DNA of 49,847 nt from an uncultured Collinsella sp. (GTDB lineage: Bacteria; Actinomycetota; Coriobacteriia; Coriobacteriales; Coriobacteriaceae). Both the position numbers and the translations under genes were made by a program. This document shows positions 42,124 through 49,847 of this stretch, one piece after another (the first letter of the stretch is position 1; every line of letters starts with the position of its first letter). The notes under the pieces were generated by a model that saw only the letters and a program-made list of their open reading frames with translations, was not told where the DNA came from and did not search any database. The stretch covers positions 1 through 49,847 of the forward strand of contig UQSC01000002.1 in NCBI GenBank assembly GCA_900543615.1. The letters run 5' to 3'.

Positions 42124-42250
42124 GGGACCCGATGGGTTTCCCTCTGAATGCATTCCGCAGCACGAAGCCCCCTTATCCGCAGCTCCGAAGGAGCAGGATA
42201 AGGGGGCTTCAAGTGCGAGGACGCATTCAGAGGGAGACCCATCGGGTCCC
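42124..42250. repeat. 127-nt structured hairpin element, copy E2
   Basis: Outer arms of 28 bp (42124-42151 with 42223-42250) pair with a single wobble. Internal loops are ATTCCGCAGCAC (42152-42163) and AAGTGCGAGGAC (42211-42222). The inner 15-bp stem is 42164-42178 with 42196-42210, capped by GCTCC-GAA-GGAGC. Total length is 127, the same as E1. It lies 23 bases beyond the ppc stop. Arm sequences are unrelated to E1, while loop motifs and stem lengths are kept. Confidence 0.85.
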
Positions 42251-42273
42251 GGTGAGAGCCGCAGGGCTATCGA

Positions 42274-45087
42274 TTACCCCGTGTTCTGCAAACCTGCCGA
42301 GACGCCGGTCACAGTCGAAAGAATCAGGCTCATGTACTCGGCCTTCTTCTCCTCTGCCATCTCGTCCTGGTTCATACGCACCTCGCGAAGGGCGCGGACC
42401 TGGGCGATGGACAGGGCGTCGACGTAGGGGTTACGCACGCGAACGGCGCAGCCGAGCACGCGACGACGCTGCAGCGGCCATTCATCACCGACGATGGCAA
42501 GGACCCACTTACGGGTGAGCTGCATCTCGGTAAAGACCTTCTCGGACAGATCCTGGCGATCGCCCAGGTGCAGATACATCTTGGCGATGCGCTGGTCGGT
42601 CTTGGCGATCGACATCTCGATGTTGTCGATAAAGGTGCGGAAGAACGGCCACTCCTGGTAGGCAGCCTTAAGCTGGTCCAGATCGCCCAGCTGCTCGCAA
42701 GCGGTGCCCAAGCCGTACCAAGCGGCCAGGTTAATGCGCGCCTGGCTCCAGCTGAAGATCCACGGAATGGTACGCAGGTCGTCGAGCGACTTGGCGCCCA
42801 GGCCGCGCTTGGCGGGACGCGAGCCGATCGGCAGCAGACCGACCTCGGTCAGCGGCGTCACGGTCGAGAACCACGGTGTAAAGTCCTCGGTGTTCAGCAG
42901 GTCCAGATAGCGCTCGTGGCTTGCGGCGTTGAGCTTCTCGGCCATATCCCAGAACTTCTGCGTGGTCTCGGTGTTGGTCTTCTCGACACTCGGGGCCGAC
43001 TGCAAAAGCGTTGCGGCGGCAACGGACTCAACATGGCGCTGAGCCAGCGTGCGGTTACCGTAACGAGCAAAGATGACCTCGCCCTGTTCGGTGAGCTTAA
43101 AGAAGCAGTTGACCGAACCCTTGGGCTGCGCCAGCACGGCCTTGTTGGCCGGGCCGCCGCCACGGCCCACGGCACCGCCGCGACCGTGCATGAGCACCAG
43201 GTCGATATCGTTCTTCTCGGCCCACTTGGCAATGCGCTCCTGCGCGGAGTGCAGCGCGAGCATGGCCGTGGTAGGACCGGCATCCTTGGAGGAGTCGGAA
43301 TAGCCCAGCATGACCTCCATGCGGCGGTTGGTCTGGGCAAGACGCTTTTGCACCACGGGCAGCGTAAGCATCTGGTCGAGCACGTCGACGCAGCCCTCGA
43401 GGTCCTCGAGCTGCTCGAACAGCGGGATCACGTCGAGCTCGGGGACATCCTCCTCGTGTGCAAAGGACAGGTGGGCAAGCTCAAAGACGTCGGCCACATG
43501 CTGGGCGCTCTTGGTGAACGAGATGATATAGCGGTGAGCCATCTTCTTGCCGTAGCGCTTTTGGATGGAGCCGATGGCGCGGAAGGTGTCGATGACCTCG
43601 CGTGTCATGGGCTGCAGGTCGCCATGGATACCGTTCTCGTGGATATCCTTGAGGGCGCGGGCGTGCACCACGGAGTGCTGACGGAACTCCATCTCGACCA
43701 TGTGGAAGCCGAAGGACTCGACCTGCCAGATGATGGTCTGGACCGGGCCGTAGGCGGCACGAACGGCACCGCAGGCGGCCAGCGAGCGCTGGACGACGCG
43801 CAGGTCATCCAGGAACTCATCGGCGCTGTGGTACATGGTGTCGGTGATGCGACGCACGGTGGCGTTCAGACGGTCGGCCATGACGAGCATGACGGCGCGA
43901 TGCGGCTCGTGCTCGGAGATCAGCTCGGCACGTGCAGTGTACTGGGCGCTCATCTCGACCTGATGGTTCCACAGGTTGATGAGCTCGGCAGACGGCTTGC
44001 TGTAGGTGGCCTCGAGCGTCAGGTTGCGGCCGATGCGGCGGCACTTGTCCTCGAGCTTGAGCACCATGTGCGTAAAGTACTTAGCAGCGACCTCACGGCT
44101 CACCTTGGCGGTGACGTTGGGGTTGCCGTCACGGTCGGAACCGATCCAGCTGCCGGGATGGAAGAACGCCGGGCACAGCGGCGGCACGGTACCGGCCTTA
44201 TCACCCAGCACCCAGTCGTCAAAACGACGATAGATGACGGGGATAACGTCGAACAGCGTGTTATCGAAGATGTCGATGATGGTATCGGCTTCCTCGACCG
44301 GCGTGGGCTTCTTGAGTGCGATGGGGCTCGTACGCACCAGGGCGTCGATCTCCTGCAGCATATGGCGCTCGTTCTCCACCAGGTCGGAGCCGCCCAGACG
44401 CGGACGCTCCTCCAGCAGGTTGGAGATACGGCGAATCTTGCCCTCGACGGCCTTGCGACGGGCCTCGGTGGGATGTGCGGTAAAGACAGGGTGGAACTCA
44501 AGCTTGCCGAGCAGCTCATTGGCACCCTCGACACCCATCTCGTTTACCAACTGGTGATAGGCGACGGTGAGTTCGTTGGCGGGATCGACCTCGGTATCGG
44601 TCGATGCGCCGGCCTCGCGCTCACGCAGCTGCGCAACACGGTAGTTCTCCTCCGACAGGTTAGCCAGATGGAAGAAGCTCGTAAAGGCGCGGACGATAAC
44701 CTGCTGCTTATCGAGCGGCAGGCTGTCGATCAGATCAACGACTTCACGAAACGCCACGGCGGTGGGCTCGTCGGCAGTGGGCACGCCCTGCTCGTCGACG
44801 GACTCGTCGGCAGCGCGGGTGCCGGGGTTTCCGGCGTTGGCCACAATCTCGGCTGTCAAAATCTTGTCGAACAGGTCCGCGATCTCGGGATCATACTCGC
44901 TAAGCACACGGCGCTCCAGGCGCAAGAACAGCGCCAGATTGTCGCGCAGCTCCTCGGGGATCTCGATCTCGGCGAGACGCTCCCTGGACTCGGCATTCGA
45001 GCCGATTCGGTTAACGAGGCGGTTGACCACGGCAGCGACACGCGCCGCGGCTTCGGGTACAGACTGGTTGCTTAGGTTCTCAGCCAC
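42274..45087 (-). CDS. ppc: Phosphoenolpyruvate carboxylase
   Basis: A 937-residue enzyme that makes oxaloacetate from phosphoenolpyruvate and bicarbonate, feeding the reductive branch of the citric acid cycle. Signature blocks are VFTAHPTEARR with the catalytic His, GSDRDGNPNVT, GYSDSSKDAG, LMHGRGGAVGRGGGP and the C-terminal QNTG. Length is normal. A GTG at 45087 has GGGAGG 4 bases upstream; an ATG four codons earlier is nearly on top of AAGGAGG and is less likely. Element E2 follows the stop. It is transcribed alone. Confidence 0.96.
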   Translation of the reverse strand: MAENLSNQSVPEAAARVAAVVNRLVNRIGSNAESRERLAEIEIPEELRDNLALFLRLERRVLSEYDPEIADLFDKILTAEIVANAGNPGTRAADESVDEQGVPTADEPTAVAFREVVDLIDSLPLDKQQVIVRAFTSFFHLANLSEENYRVAQLREREAGASTDTEVDPANELTVAYHQLVNEMGVEGANELLGKLEFHPVFTAHPTEARRKAVEGKIRRISNLLEERPRLGGSDLVENERHMLQEIDALVRTSPIALKKPTPVEEADTIIDIFDNTLFDVIPVIYRRFDDWVLGDKAGTVPPLCPAFFHPGSWIGSDRDGNPNVTAKVSREVAAKYFTHMVLKLEDKCRRIGRNLTLEATYSKPSAELINLWNHQVEMSAQYTARAELISEHEPHRAVMLVMADRLNATVRRITDTMYHSADEFLDDLRVVQRSLAACGAVRAAYGPVQTIIWQVESFGFHMVEMEFRQHSVVHARALKDIHENGIHGDLQPMTREVIDTFRAIGSIQKRYGKKMAHRYIISFTKSAQHVADVFELAHLSFAHEEDVPELDVIPLFEQLEDLEGCVDVLDQMLTLPVVQKRLAQTNRRMEVMLGYSDSSKDAGPTTAMLALHSAQERIAKWAEKNDIDLVLMHGRGGAVGRGGGPANKAVLAQPKGSVNCFFKLTEQGEVIFARYGNRTLAQRHVESVAAATLLQSAPSVEKTNTETTQKFWDMAEKLNAASHERYLDLLNTEDFTPWFSTVTPLTEVGLLPIGSRPAKRGLGAKSLDDLRTIPWIFSWSQARINLAAWYGLGTACEQLGDLDQLKAAYQEWPFFRTFIDNIEMSIAKTDQRIAKMYLHLGDRQDLSEKVFTEMQLTRKWVLAIVGDEWPLQRRRVLGCAVRVRNPYVDALSIAQVRALREVRMNQDEMAEEKKAEYMSLILSTVTGVSAGLQNTG

Positions 45088-45251
45088 GTTTCCTCCCATT
45101 CCTCCTTCTATGCACGTAACATGCGGTATTTATTATAGGCACTCGGCAAAAACTTTCGAAGCTGATTGCGCTTTACCACACAAAAGTATTTTCTGCATTG
45201 CAAGGCTTTTTGCCCCAAATGGTCGTATTTCTCGGTGGACGGCATATGCAA

Positions 45252-45287
45252 ACGGGGGCATTCCGCATAAATGCGAAACACCCCCGT
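45252..45287 (-). terminator. Terminator after hisS
   Basis: ACGGGGGCATTCCGCAT (45252-45268) and ATGCGAAACACCCCCGT (45271-45287) form a long stem with internal mismatches. It lies 57 bases beyond the hisS stop; only TTTG follows on the minus strand, so it is moderately convincing. Confidence 0.7.
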
Positions 45288-45344
45288 AACAATCGCTCTC
45301 CATGAGCAGGGCACGTTAGCAGGCCCGCAGCTCAAAAAGATACG

Positions 45345-46658
45345 CTACAGGCGCTCGCGAACCGCCTCGACAACGTTGGCCAAATCGACCAGTACCTCGT
45401 CGTGGCTCTGCATGTCGCGCACCTTGACCCTGCCGGCGGCAAGCTCGTCGCCACCCAGGACTAGAATGAGCTTAGCGCCCACCTTGTCGGCCTGCTTAAA
45501 CTGGGCCTTAAGGGAACGGCCCTGATAGTCGGCCTCGGTCACGATGCCTGCGGCACGAAGCTGCTGCGTAATGGTAAAGACGTTCTGACGCAGCTCCTTA
45601 CCGGCGTTGGCGACGTAGACACACGGGGCCTCCTCGGCACCCAGGTCGCTGCCAAAGGCCTGCAGGGCCAGCAGGGCGCGCTCAAAGCCGACGGCGAAGC
45701 CGACGCCTGCCGTGGGCTTGCCGCCCTCGAGCTCGACCAAGCCGTCATAGCGACCGCCGCCACCGATGGAGCCGACGCCGGCACCGGGAGCCTCGACCTC
45801 AAAGACGGTACGGGTGTAGTAGTCCAGGCCGCGCACCAAGGTGGGATCCTCGACATACTCGATACCCGCCGCATCCAAATAGCGCTTGACCTGCTCGTAG
45901 TGCTCGCGGCACTCGTCGCACAGATTGTCGCCCATCAGCGGGGCGTCGGCCATGATCTCACGGCAATGGTCGTTCTTGCAGTCGAAGGCGCGAAGCGGGT
46001 TGAGCTCGGCGCGCTCGCGGCACTCGTCGCACATCTCGTCGACGTGATCGAGGATAAACTGCTTAACCTGCTCGCGATAGGCCGGACGGCACTGCGCATC
46101 GCCCATCGAGTTAATGAGCAGGCGAAGCTTGGAAAGATCGAAGCCCAGGCGCTTGTAGAACTCCATGAGCATGATGATGCACTCGGCGTCGGCAGCCGGA
46201 TCGGGAGCGCCGAGCCACTCGATGCCCACCTGGTGGAACTGGCGCAGACGACCCTTCTGAGGACGCTCGCCGCGGAACATGGCCTCGGCGTAATAGGCCT
46301 TAAACGGCGTGGAGCCCTGGGGCACCAGGTTGTTCTCCACGACGGCGCGCACCACACCGGCTGTGCCCTCGGGACGAAGGGCCAGGCGCTGCTTGGGCTT
46401 GAGCTTGGTGTCGGTACCCTCGGTAAAGACGCGCTCCAGGTTGGCGCCGCTAAACACGCGGAACATCTCCTTGCGCACGACGTCGGTCGACTGGCCGATA
46501 CCGTGGACAAACACGTCCACCTGCTCGATCGCGGGCGTCTCGATGGGTTTAAAACCAAACGGCTCGAACACGCCGGCCGCAATCTGCTGCATCTTTTGCC
46601 AGGCGCGCATCTCGGCGCCGATAAGGTCGCGGGTTCCCTCCGCCTTCTGTGCCTGCAT
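45345..46658 (-). CDS. hisS: Histidine-tRNA ligase HisS
   Basis: A 437-residue class II synthetase. Near the N-terminus is GTRDLIG. Motif 2 appears as MFRGERPQKGRLRQFHQVGIEWLG. The histidyl-specific signatures LVRGLDYYTRTVFE and GGGGRYDGL follow, and a C-terminal anticodon-binding domain ends the protein. A zinc-finger-like stretch (CDECRERAELNP, CKNDHC, CDECREHYEQ) sits mid-protein. The ATG at 46658 is chosen for AAAGG 9 bases away; a TTG two codons earlier is too near it. Confidence 0.97.
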   Translation of the reverse strand: MQAQKAEGTRDLIGAEMRAWQKMQQIAAGVFEPFGFKPIETPAIEQVDVFVHGIGQSTDVVRKEMFRVFSGANLERVFTEGTDTKLKPKQRLALRPEGTAGVVRAVVENNLVPQGSTPFKAYYAEAMFRGERPQKGRLRQFHQVGIEWLGAPDPAADAECIIMLMEFYKRLGFDLSKLRLLINSMGDAQCRPAYREQVKQFILDHVDEMCDECRERAELNPLRAFDCKNDHCREIMADAPLMGDNLCDECREHYEQVKRYLDAAGIEYVEDPTLVRGLDYYTRTVFEVEAPGAGVGSIGGGGRYDGLVELEGGKPTAGVGFAVGFERALLALQAFGSDLGAEEAPCVYVANAGKELRQNVFTITQQLRAAGIVTEADYQGRSLKAQFKQADKVGAKLILVLGGDELAAGRVKVRDMQSHDEVLVDLANVVEAVRERL

Positions 46659-46722
46659 GGGCAAACACCTTTCTTTTGTATCGCGTCATAGGTAGTGGTC
46701 ATTATACGGCACAAAAACAAAA

Positions 46723-46783
46723 CGCGGCGGCGCGTCTGACCGAACGAGGGTATGGGGACTCGTTCGGCCAGATGCGCCGCCGC
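46723..46783 (-). terminator. GC-rich terminator hairpin upstream of hisS
   Basis: GCGGCGGCGC-CTG-CCGAACGAG and its near complement form a long stem around a 10-base loop. On the minus strand GTTTTGTTTTTG follows. It ends transcription of the degraded MFS region before hisS starts. Confidence 0.75.
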
Positions 46784-46789
46784 TGTTTG

Positions 46790-46853
46790 TGATCCGTTTT
46801 CCTCCGTCCCCTTCGGATCACGCGACCCCTTGGGGACGGAGGAAAACGGATCA
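46790..46853. repeat. Perfect 22-bp inverted repeat
   Basis: The 22 bases at 46790-46811, with core CCGTTTTCCTCCGTCCCC, are exactly inverted at 46832-46853 around a 20-base spacer. Together with the hairpins at 46723-46783 and 46866-46925 it fills the 304-base gap between hisS and the MFS remnant. No gene is seen there. Confidence 0.8.
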
Positions 46854-46865
46854 TTTCGTAGGCCC

Positions 46866-46925
46866 GTGGCCGCCTTGGAAACCGAATGATGGTACGAGCA
46901 TCCATTCGGCTTCCAGGGCAGCCAC
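46866..46925. repeat. Imperfect 23-bp inverted repeat next to the MFS remnant
   Basis: GTGGCCGCCTTGGAAACCG and onward (46866-46888) pairs with the complement ending at 46925, with about four mismatches. It is 37 bases past the remnant stop and is the third hairpin in a row in this gap. Confidence 0.7.
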
Positions 46926-46962
46926 GGACAGAACGGGGCGAACAGCAAAGAGCGACGGACGC

Positions 46963-47187
46963 CTACTCTCCCGCCACGCTCGCGCGCAGCTTGGCGGCGA
47001 TGGGCTCGGATGCCAGCAGGAACACGAGCATGACCACGGAGCACGCCAGGCACACAATCCAGGCGCTCGCAAAGGAGCCCGTGGCATCGAACAGCACACC
47101 CGAGACGATGGCGCCGGTAGTGCCCAAGATTGCCTTGAAAGACAAGGACATAGGCCTTATGGCCATGCCCGCAGGCTTGAAAGGCAA
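46963..47187 (-). pseudogene. C-terminal remnant of an MFS transporter
   Basis: Only the last helices of a major facilitator transporter remain: ILGTTGAIVSGVLFDATGSF followed by a hydrophobic helix and a charged tail KLRASVAGE, about 57 residues from 47136 down. The frame upstream (to 47187) is not transporter-like and runs into the stop of the M20 gene 10 bases away. Imperfect direct repeats CTTGAAAGACAAGG (47134-47147) and CTTGAAAGGCAAGG (47176-47189) mark the junction, which suggests a deletion. A full-length member would have about 400 residues. Confidence 0.8.
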
Positions 47188-47196
47188 GGTTGGGTG

Positions 47197-48492
47197 CTAC
47201 CGGTGGTCAGCGATATAGCCCAAAGCGACCGCCGTGTAAGCCGCGGCACCAAGGGGAAGCTCGGCATCGTTAAAGCGTGCCTTGGGATGGTGCTGGGCAA
47301 AGTGCTCGTCCGTATCGGTCACGGCAGCGCCCACGGTAAAGTACGCACTCGGGATCTCGCTCGAGATAAGCGCGAAATCCTCGCTCGCCATGGCGTGGAA
47401 CAGTGGCAAGAAGGCGGACTTGGGCAGCACCGCGCCCACGTAGCCAAGCGACGCCTGCGTCATATCGTCATCGAGTACGAGCGGGGGAACATCCGAGAGC
47501 GTCTCGATAGTCGCCGGCGTACGATAGGTCGTGGCAACACCTTTGACGACCTCCGCGATGCGGGTCTTGAGGTGCTCCATGAGCTCGACGTCGAAGCCGC
47601 GCAGCGTTCCCTCGAGCACACAAGTGTCGGGGATGACATTTGCGGCCTGACCGCCGGCGAACTTACCGACAGTCAGTGCGACCTCCTTGGCCGCCGGCAC
47701 CTCGCGGGAGATGAGCTCCTGAAGCGCCAGATGCACATGGACGCCGGCCGTGATGGGGTCGATGCAGATCTCGGGGCTCGAGCCATGGCCACCCTTGCCC
47801 TGAAGCGTGATGCGAAAACCGTACACGCCCGAGAGCGCCGGGCTGCCGTAGAGCACCAGGCCAAGCGGCGACTGGCTATTGACATGCATGGCAAAGGCGG
47901 CCTGGGGACGCGGGTTCTGCAGCAGACCATCGGCGATGGCGGCGCGGGCACCCTCAAAGGTTTCCTCGCCCGGCTGGAACAGCAACTTAACCGTGGCGTT
48001 GGCATCAACAAGCTCTGTCTCGCGTGCTTTGAGCATACGAGCCGCACCAAGCAGCGCCGTCGCGTGCATATCGTGTCCGCATGCGTGCATGCAGCCGTTG
48101 GTGGATGCAAAGGGCTCGCCGGATTCCTCGGTAACGGGCAGGGCATCCATGTCGCCACGCAGCATAACGACCGTACCGGCCTGTTCGTCCGTGCAAACGC
48201 CATTGCCCCGGGCCGCGGCGGCACCGGCGCCGACAAGGCCCACAACGCAGGAACCATCGACGAGCGTGGCAAATGGGATGTCCATCTCGGTCAGGCGTGC
48301 TTGGATATACGCAGAGGTCTGTGGGAGGCTATTACCCAGCTCGGGCATCTGGTGTAGATCGTGTCGCCACGCAGCGAGCTCGTCTGCAAAAGCCTGAGCT
48401 TCTGCAACAAGACCGTCACCGATAGCGGTCTGCGCCGCTGCGGTGGCCTTGGGCGCAGATTGCGGTTGAAGATCGGACAAAGCTGGTGCCAT
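47197..48492 (-). CDS. M20 family metallopeptidase/amidohydrolase
   Basis: A 431-residue zinc-dependent amidohydrolase of the M20D type, which includes aminoacylase, hippurate and indole-acetyl-amino-acid hydrolases. WRHDLHQMPELG and RGDMDALPV near the N-terminal half, HACGHDMHATALLGAA, FQPGEETFEGA and GGHGSSP carry the metal and catalytic residues. It has no signal peptide. The start at 48492 follows AGGAGGG. The substrate is an N-acyl amino acid or peptide, not further defined. Confidence 0.92.
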   Translation of the reverse strand: MAPALSDLQPQSAPKATAAAQTAIGDGLVAEAQAFADELAAWRHDLHQMPELGNSLPQTSAYIQARLTEMDIPFATLVDGSCVVGLVGAGAAAARGNGVCTDEQAGTVVMLRGDMDALPVTEESGEPFASTNGCMHACGHDMHATALLGAARMLKARETELVDANATVKLLFQPGEETFEGARAAIADGLLQNPRPQAAFAMHVNSQSPLGLVLYGSPALSGVYGFRITLQGKGGHGSSPEICIDPITAGVHVHLALQELISREVPAAKEVALTVGKFAGGQAANVIPDTCVLEGTLRGFDVELMEHLKTRIAEVVKGVATTYRTPATIETLSDVPPLVLDDDMTQASLGYVGAVLPKSAFLPLFHAMASEDFALISSEIPSAYFTVGAAVTDTDEHFAQHHPKARFNDAELPLGAAAYTAVALGYIADHR

Positions 48493-48570
48493 AGATGCCC
48501 TCCTGTATCGTTTTTGCAGCATGCACTTTGATAGCATAAAGTGCAAGGTACTACTTTAAGGGCGAGGCAT

Positions 48571-48597
48571 AAAAAATGCCGCCCCGGGAGGGCGGCG
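48571..48597 (-). terminator. Terminator after the DMT transporter gene
   Basis: GCCGCC (48578-48583) pairs with GGCGGC (48591-48596), extended by one C-G pair, followed on the minus strand by six T. Confidence 0.88.
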
Positions 48598-48608
48598 CAA
48601 CAAGTTGT

Positions 48609-49592
48609 TTACAATTGCGGGCGCGGCTTTCGACGCAAAAAATCGAAGTGAGTCTCGCTCAAGATAATCGACAGGAAGATGAGCGCGAAGCCGGCGAGCA
48701 GGCGCGAGGTGAGCGCCTCCCCCATCAGCAGCACCGAGAACAGCACACCCGAAGGCGACTCCATCGAAAGGAGCAGCGAGCCCGTCGAGGCCGGGACATG
48801 CGCCAGGCCGACGTTTTGGATGAGCAGAGCCGCGCATGTGCAGCCCACCGAGAGAAACGCCATCGCACTGATAAAGCTCGGCGTCCACACGGACAGAGGC
48901 GCTTGGGTCTCGAATAGCAGCGACGTTGCCAGGCTCAGCACGCCGTTGCCCACAAACATCCAAAACGTGATGACGTTGATGTCCATTTTGCGACCGTACT
49001 TGGCAGTCACCGCCATCTGGATGGCGAAAAAGGCCGCACCCGCCAGCGTAATGACGTCACCAATGTTGAATTCAACGCTATCGAGTGCGACGAGGCCAAT
49101 GCCCGCTAGGCACAGCAGCGCGGCACCCAAGTTGTAGCGCGTGAGCTTTTCGCCGCTCAGGAAATAGCTCGCGAACGGCACAAGGATGCAATACGTGCCC
49201 GTCAAAAAAGCATTCTTGCCCGCCGTAGTATGTGCCAGACCGACCGTCTGCAACGCATAGGCCGCCCACATGAGCACGCCCATACTCAGGCCAACGATCA
49301 GGTTGCGAGCGTTGAGGTGCGCGATGATGCGCTTGTGGAAGACGGCAAACATGACCAACGCTGCGGGCAGAAAGCGTACATAGAGCAGCGCGAACACCGG
49401 AATGGTGCCGAGTGCGTCCTTCATAGTGGTAAAGGAGTAGCCCCAGATGACCGCCACCGAAAGGAGCAGGACCTTCCAGAACAGCGGAGAGCGTGCGCCG
49501 GCGCCCCGGGGAATACCGCCCGCGCCCAAATCCTCACGGGCTACAGGGCTATCGGGCAAGTTTTCGATTTCGTTGGCAGCGTATTGGGCCAT
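48609..49592 (-). CDS. EamA/DMT-family transporter
   Basis: A 327-residue protein with ten predicted membrane helices in two EamA repeats, preceded by an approximately 35-residue soluble N-terminus. Typical parts are VAVIWGYSFTTMKDALG in the first helix, YALQTVGLAHTTAGKNAFLTG, and the second-repeat AALLIQNVGLAHVPASTGSLLLSMESP. Members export amino acids or other metabolites; the substrate here is unknown. The start at 49592 follows GAGGATG. It is flanked by terminators and so forms its own unit. Confidence 0.9.
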   Translation of the reverse strand: MAQYAANEIENLPDSPVAREDLGAGGIPRGAGARSPLFWKVLLLSVAVIWGYSFTTMKDALGTIPVFALLYVRFLPAALVMFAVFHKRIIAHLNARNLIVGLSMGVLMWAAYALQTVGLAHTTAGKNAFLTGTYCILVPFASYFLSGEKLTRYNLGAALLCLAGIGLVALDSVEFNIGDVITLAGAAFFAIQMAVTAKYGRKMDINVITFWMFVGNGVLSLATSLLFETQAPLSVWTPSFISAMAFLSVGCTCAALLIQNVGLAHVPASTGSLLLSMESPSGVLFSVLLMGEALTSRLLAGFALIFLSIILSETHFDFLRRKPRPQL

Positions 49593-49670
49593 GGAACATC
49601 CTCGCACTCAATCTGGGCGTGGTGTCCGCACGCGTATGGCTGCGTGCCGCCTCATGGTCAAATAAAAACA

Positions 49671-49696
49671 GGGCGCGCCGGACCCCCGGCACGCCC
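49671..49696 (-). terminator. Terminator near the right contig edge
   Basis: GGGCGCGCCGG (49671-49681) and CCGGCACGCCC (49686-49696) pair with one mismatch, with TGTTTTTATTT on the minus strand. It must end a transcript coming from beyond the right edge, because the DMT gene starts downstream of it. Confidence 0.85.
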
Positions 49697-49739
49697 CGCT
49701 ACTGTAACAACAACCAACACGGCATCGCAATCCAGCCCA

Positions 49740-49847
49740 CTAAAGTACCGACTTGAATAACCTCGATGTTCCGCCAACGTCAGACACTATGGCCCAATCC
49801 AGGGGCACGGAAACGACAGGAGCCCCCGCTCGTGACCGCGGGTCGGG
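49740..49847 (-). CDS. Possible C-terminal end of a gene running off the contig
   Basis: On the minus strand the frame from the right edge reads 35 codons without a stop (ending DVGGTSRLFKSVL) and stops at 49740, 43 bases before the terminator at 49671-49696. That layout is what a gene end would look like. The stretch APVVSVPLDW weakly recalls the LigD polymerase domain, but this is too short to name. Confidence 0.3.
   Translation of the reverse strand, partial: PDPRSRAGAPVVSVPLDWAIVSDVGGTSRLFKSVL

Noticed and set aside
41677..42153. Small minus-strand open frames of 65 and 84 codons in the gap before larA
   Set aside because: They run through the repeat motifs and hairpin elements, have no family likeness, and one ends inside the inverted-pair motif.
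42568..45075. Long open frame antisense to ppc
   Set aside because: It is a composition shadow of ppc with no recognisable domain.
46851..47099. Small open frames overlapping the MFS remnant and hairpins
   Set aside because: They are out of frame with the transporter remnant and encode low-complexity peptides.
49750..49847. tRNA-like sequence at the right edge
   Set aside because: The GC-rich arms do not form a cloverleaf with anticodon or T-loop signatures.

Overview
The window looks like a contig end from a GC-rich, anaerobic gut Coriobacteriia member, most likely a Collinsella (inference from gene content and gene style; no 16S or tRNA gene is present to confirm it). Bases 1-49 are not genome: they match an Illumina Nextera P5/i5 adapter joined to the contig, and they cut the first gene.

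Bases 50-24400 are a large sugar-acid and pectin utilisation region. A GntP-type permease and an IlvD/Edd sugar-acid dehydratase (minus strand) diverge from a FadR-type GntR regulator. Next come a KduD-like dehydrogenase and an RpiB-family isomerase that resembles the streptococcal DhuD/DhuI pair for unsaturated uronates. A long minus-strand set follows: GPH sugar symporter, GH28 polygalacturonase, small esterase, a pectin methylesterase fused to an alpha/beta hydrolase, SGNH esterase, GH105 unsaturated uronyl hydrolase, TIM-barrel isomerase, GltD-like flavoprotein and an old-yellow-enzyme reductase. uxaC-uxaB-uxaA and a LacI-family regulator close the region. The pectinases lack signal peptides, so imported oligosaccharides appear to be taken apart in the cytosol. 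Galacturonate (UxaC, UxaB, UxaA), unsaturated uronate (isomerase and KduD) and sugar acid (dehydratase) all lead to 2-keto-3-deoxygluconate or a close relative. A 16-bp palindrome, AGGTGAACGTTCACCT, or variants of it, recurs in front of four transcription units and is the probable operator of the LacI-type regulator.

Bases 24500-33650 hold an orphan FeoB-associated small protein, a three-gene membrane glycosyltransferase operon with a PilZ (c-di-GMP) domain, the feoA-feoA-feoB iron(II) uptake operon, and an HPr-like protein with Asp in place of regulatory Ser46. Bases 33700-49847 hold aspS, a serB-like phosphatase, a lactate racemase locus (larB, a short larC, a tetR-type gene, and larA-larD on the other strand), ppc, hisS, an MFS remnant, an M20 amidohydrolase, a DMT-type transporter, and perhaps the tail of one more gene.

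The least explained content is in the intergenic DNA. Two 127-nt hairpin elements (39185-39311 and 42124-42250) share the same architecture and internal-loop motifs but have unrelated arm sequences. A 29-32 nt motif occurs four times as two inverted pairs (23091-23289 and 41708-41945). A 62-bp-period hairpin array lies at 33720-33889, and further long inverted repeats lie at 7153-7219, 36705-36738 and 46723-46925.
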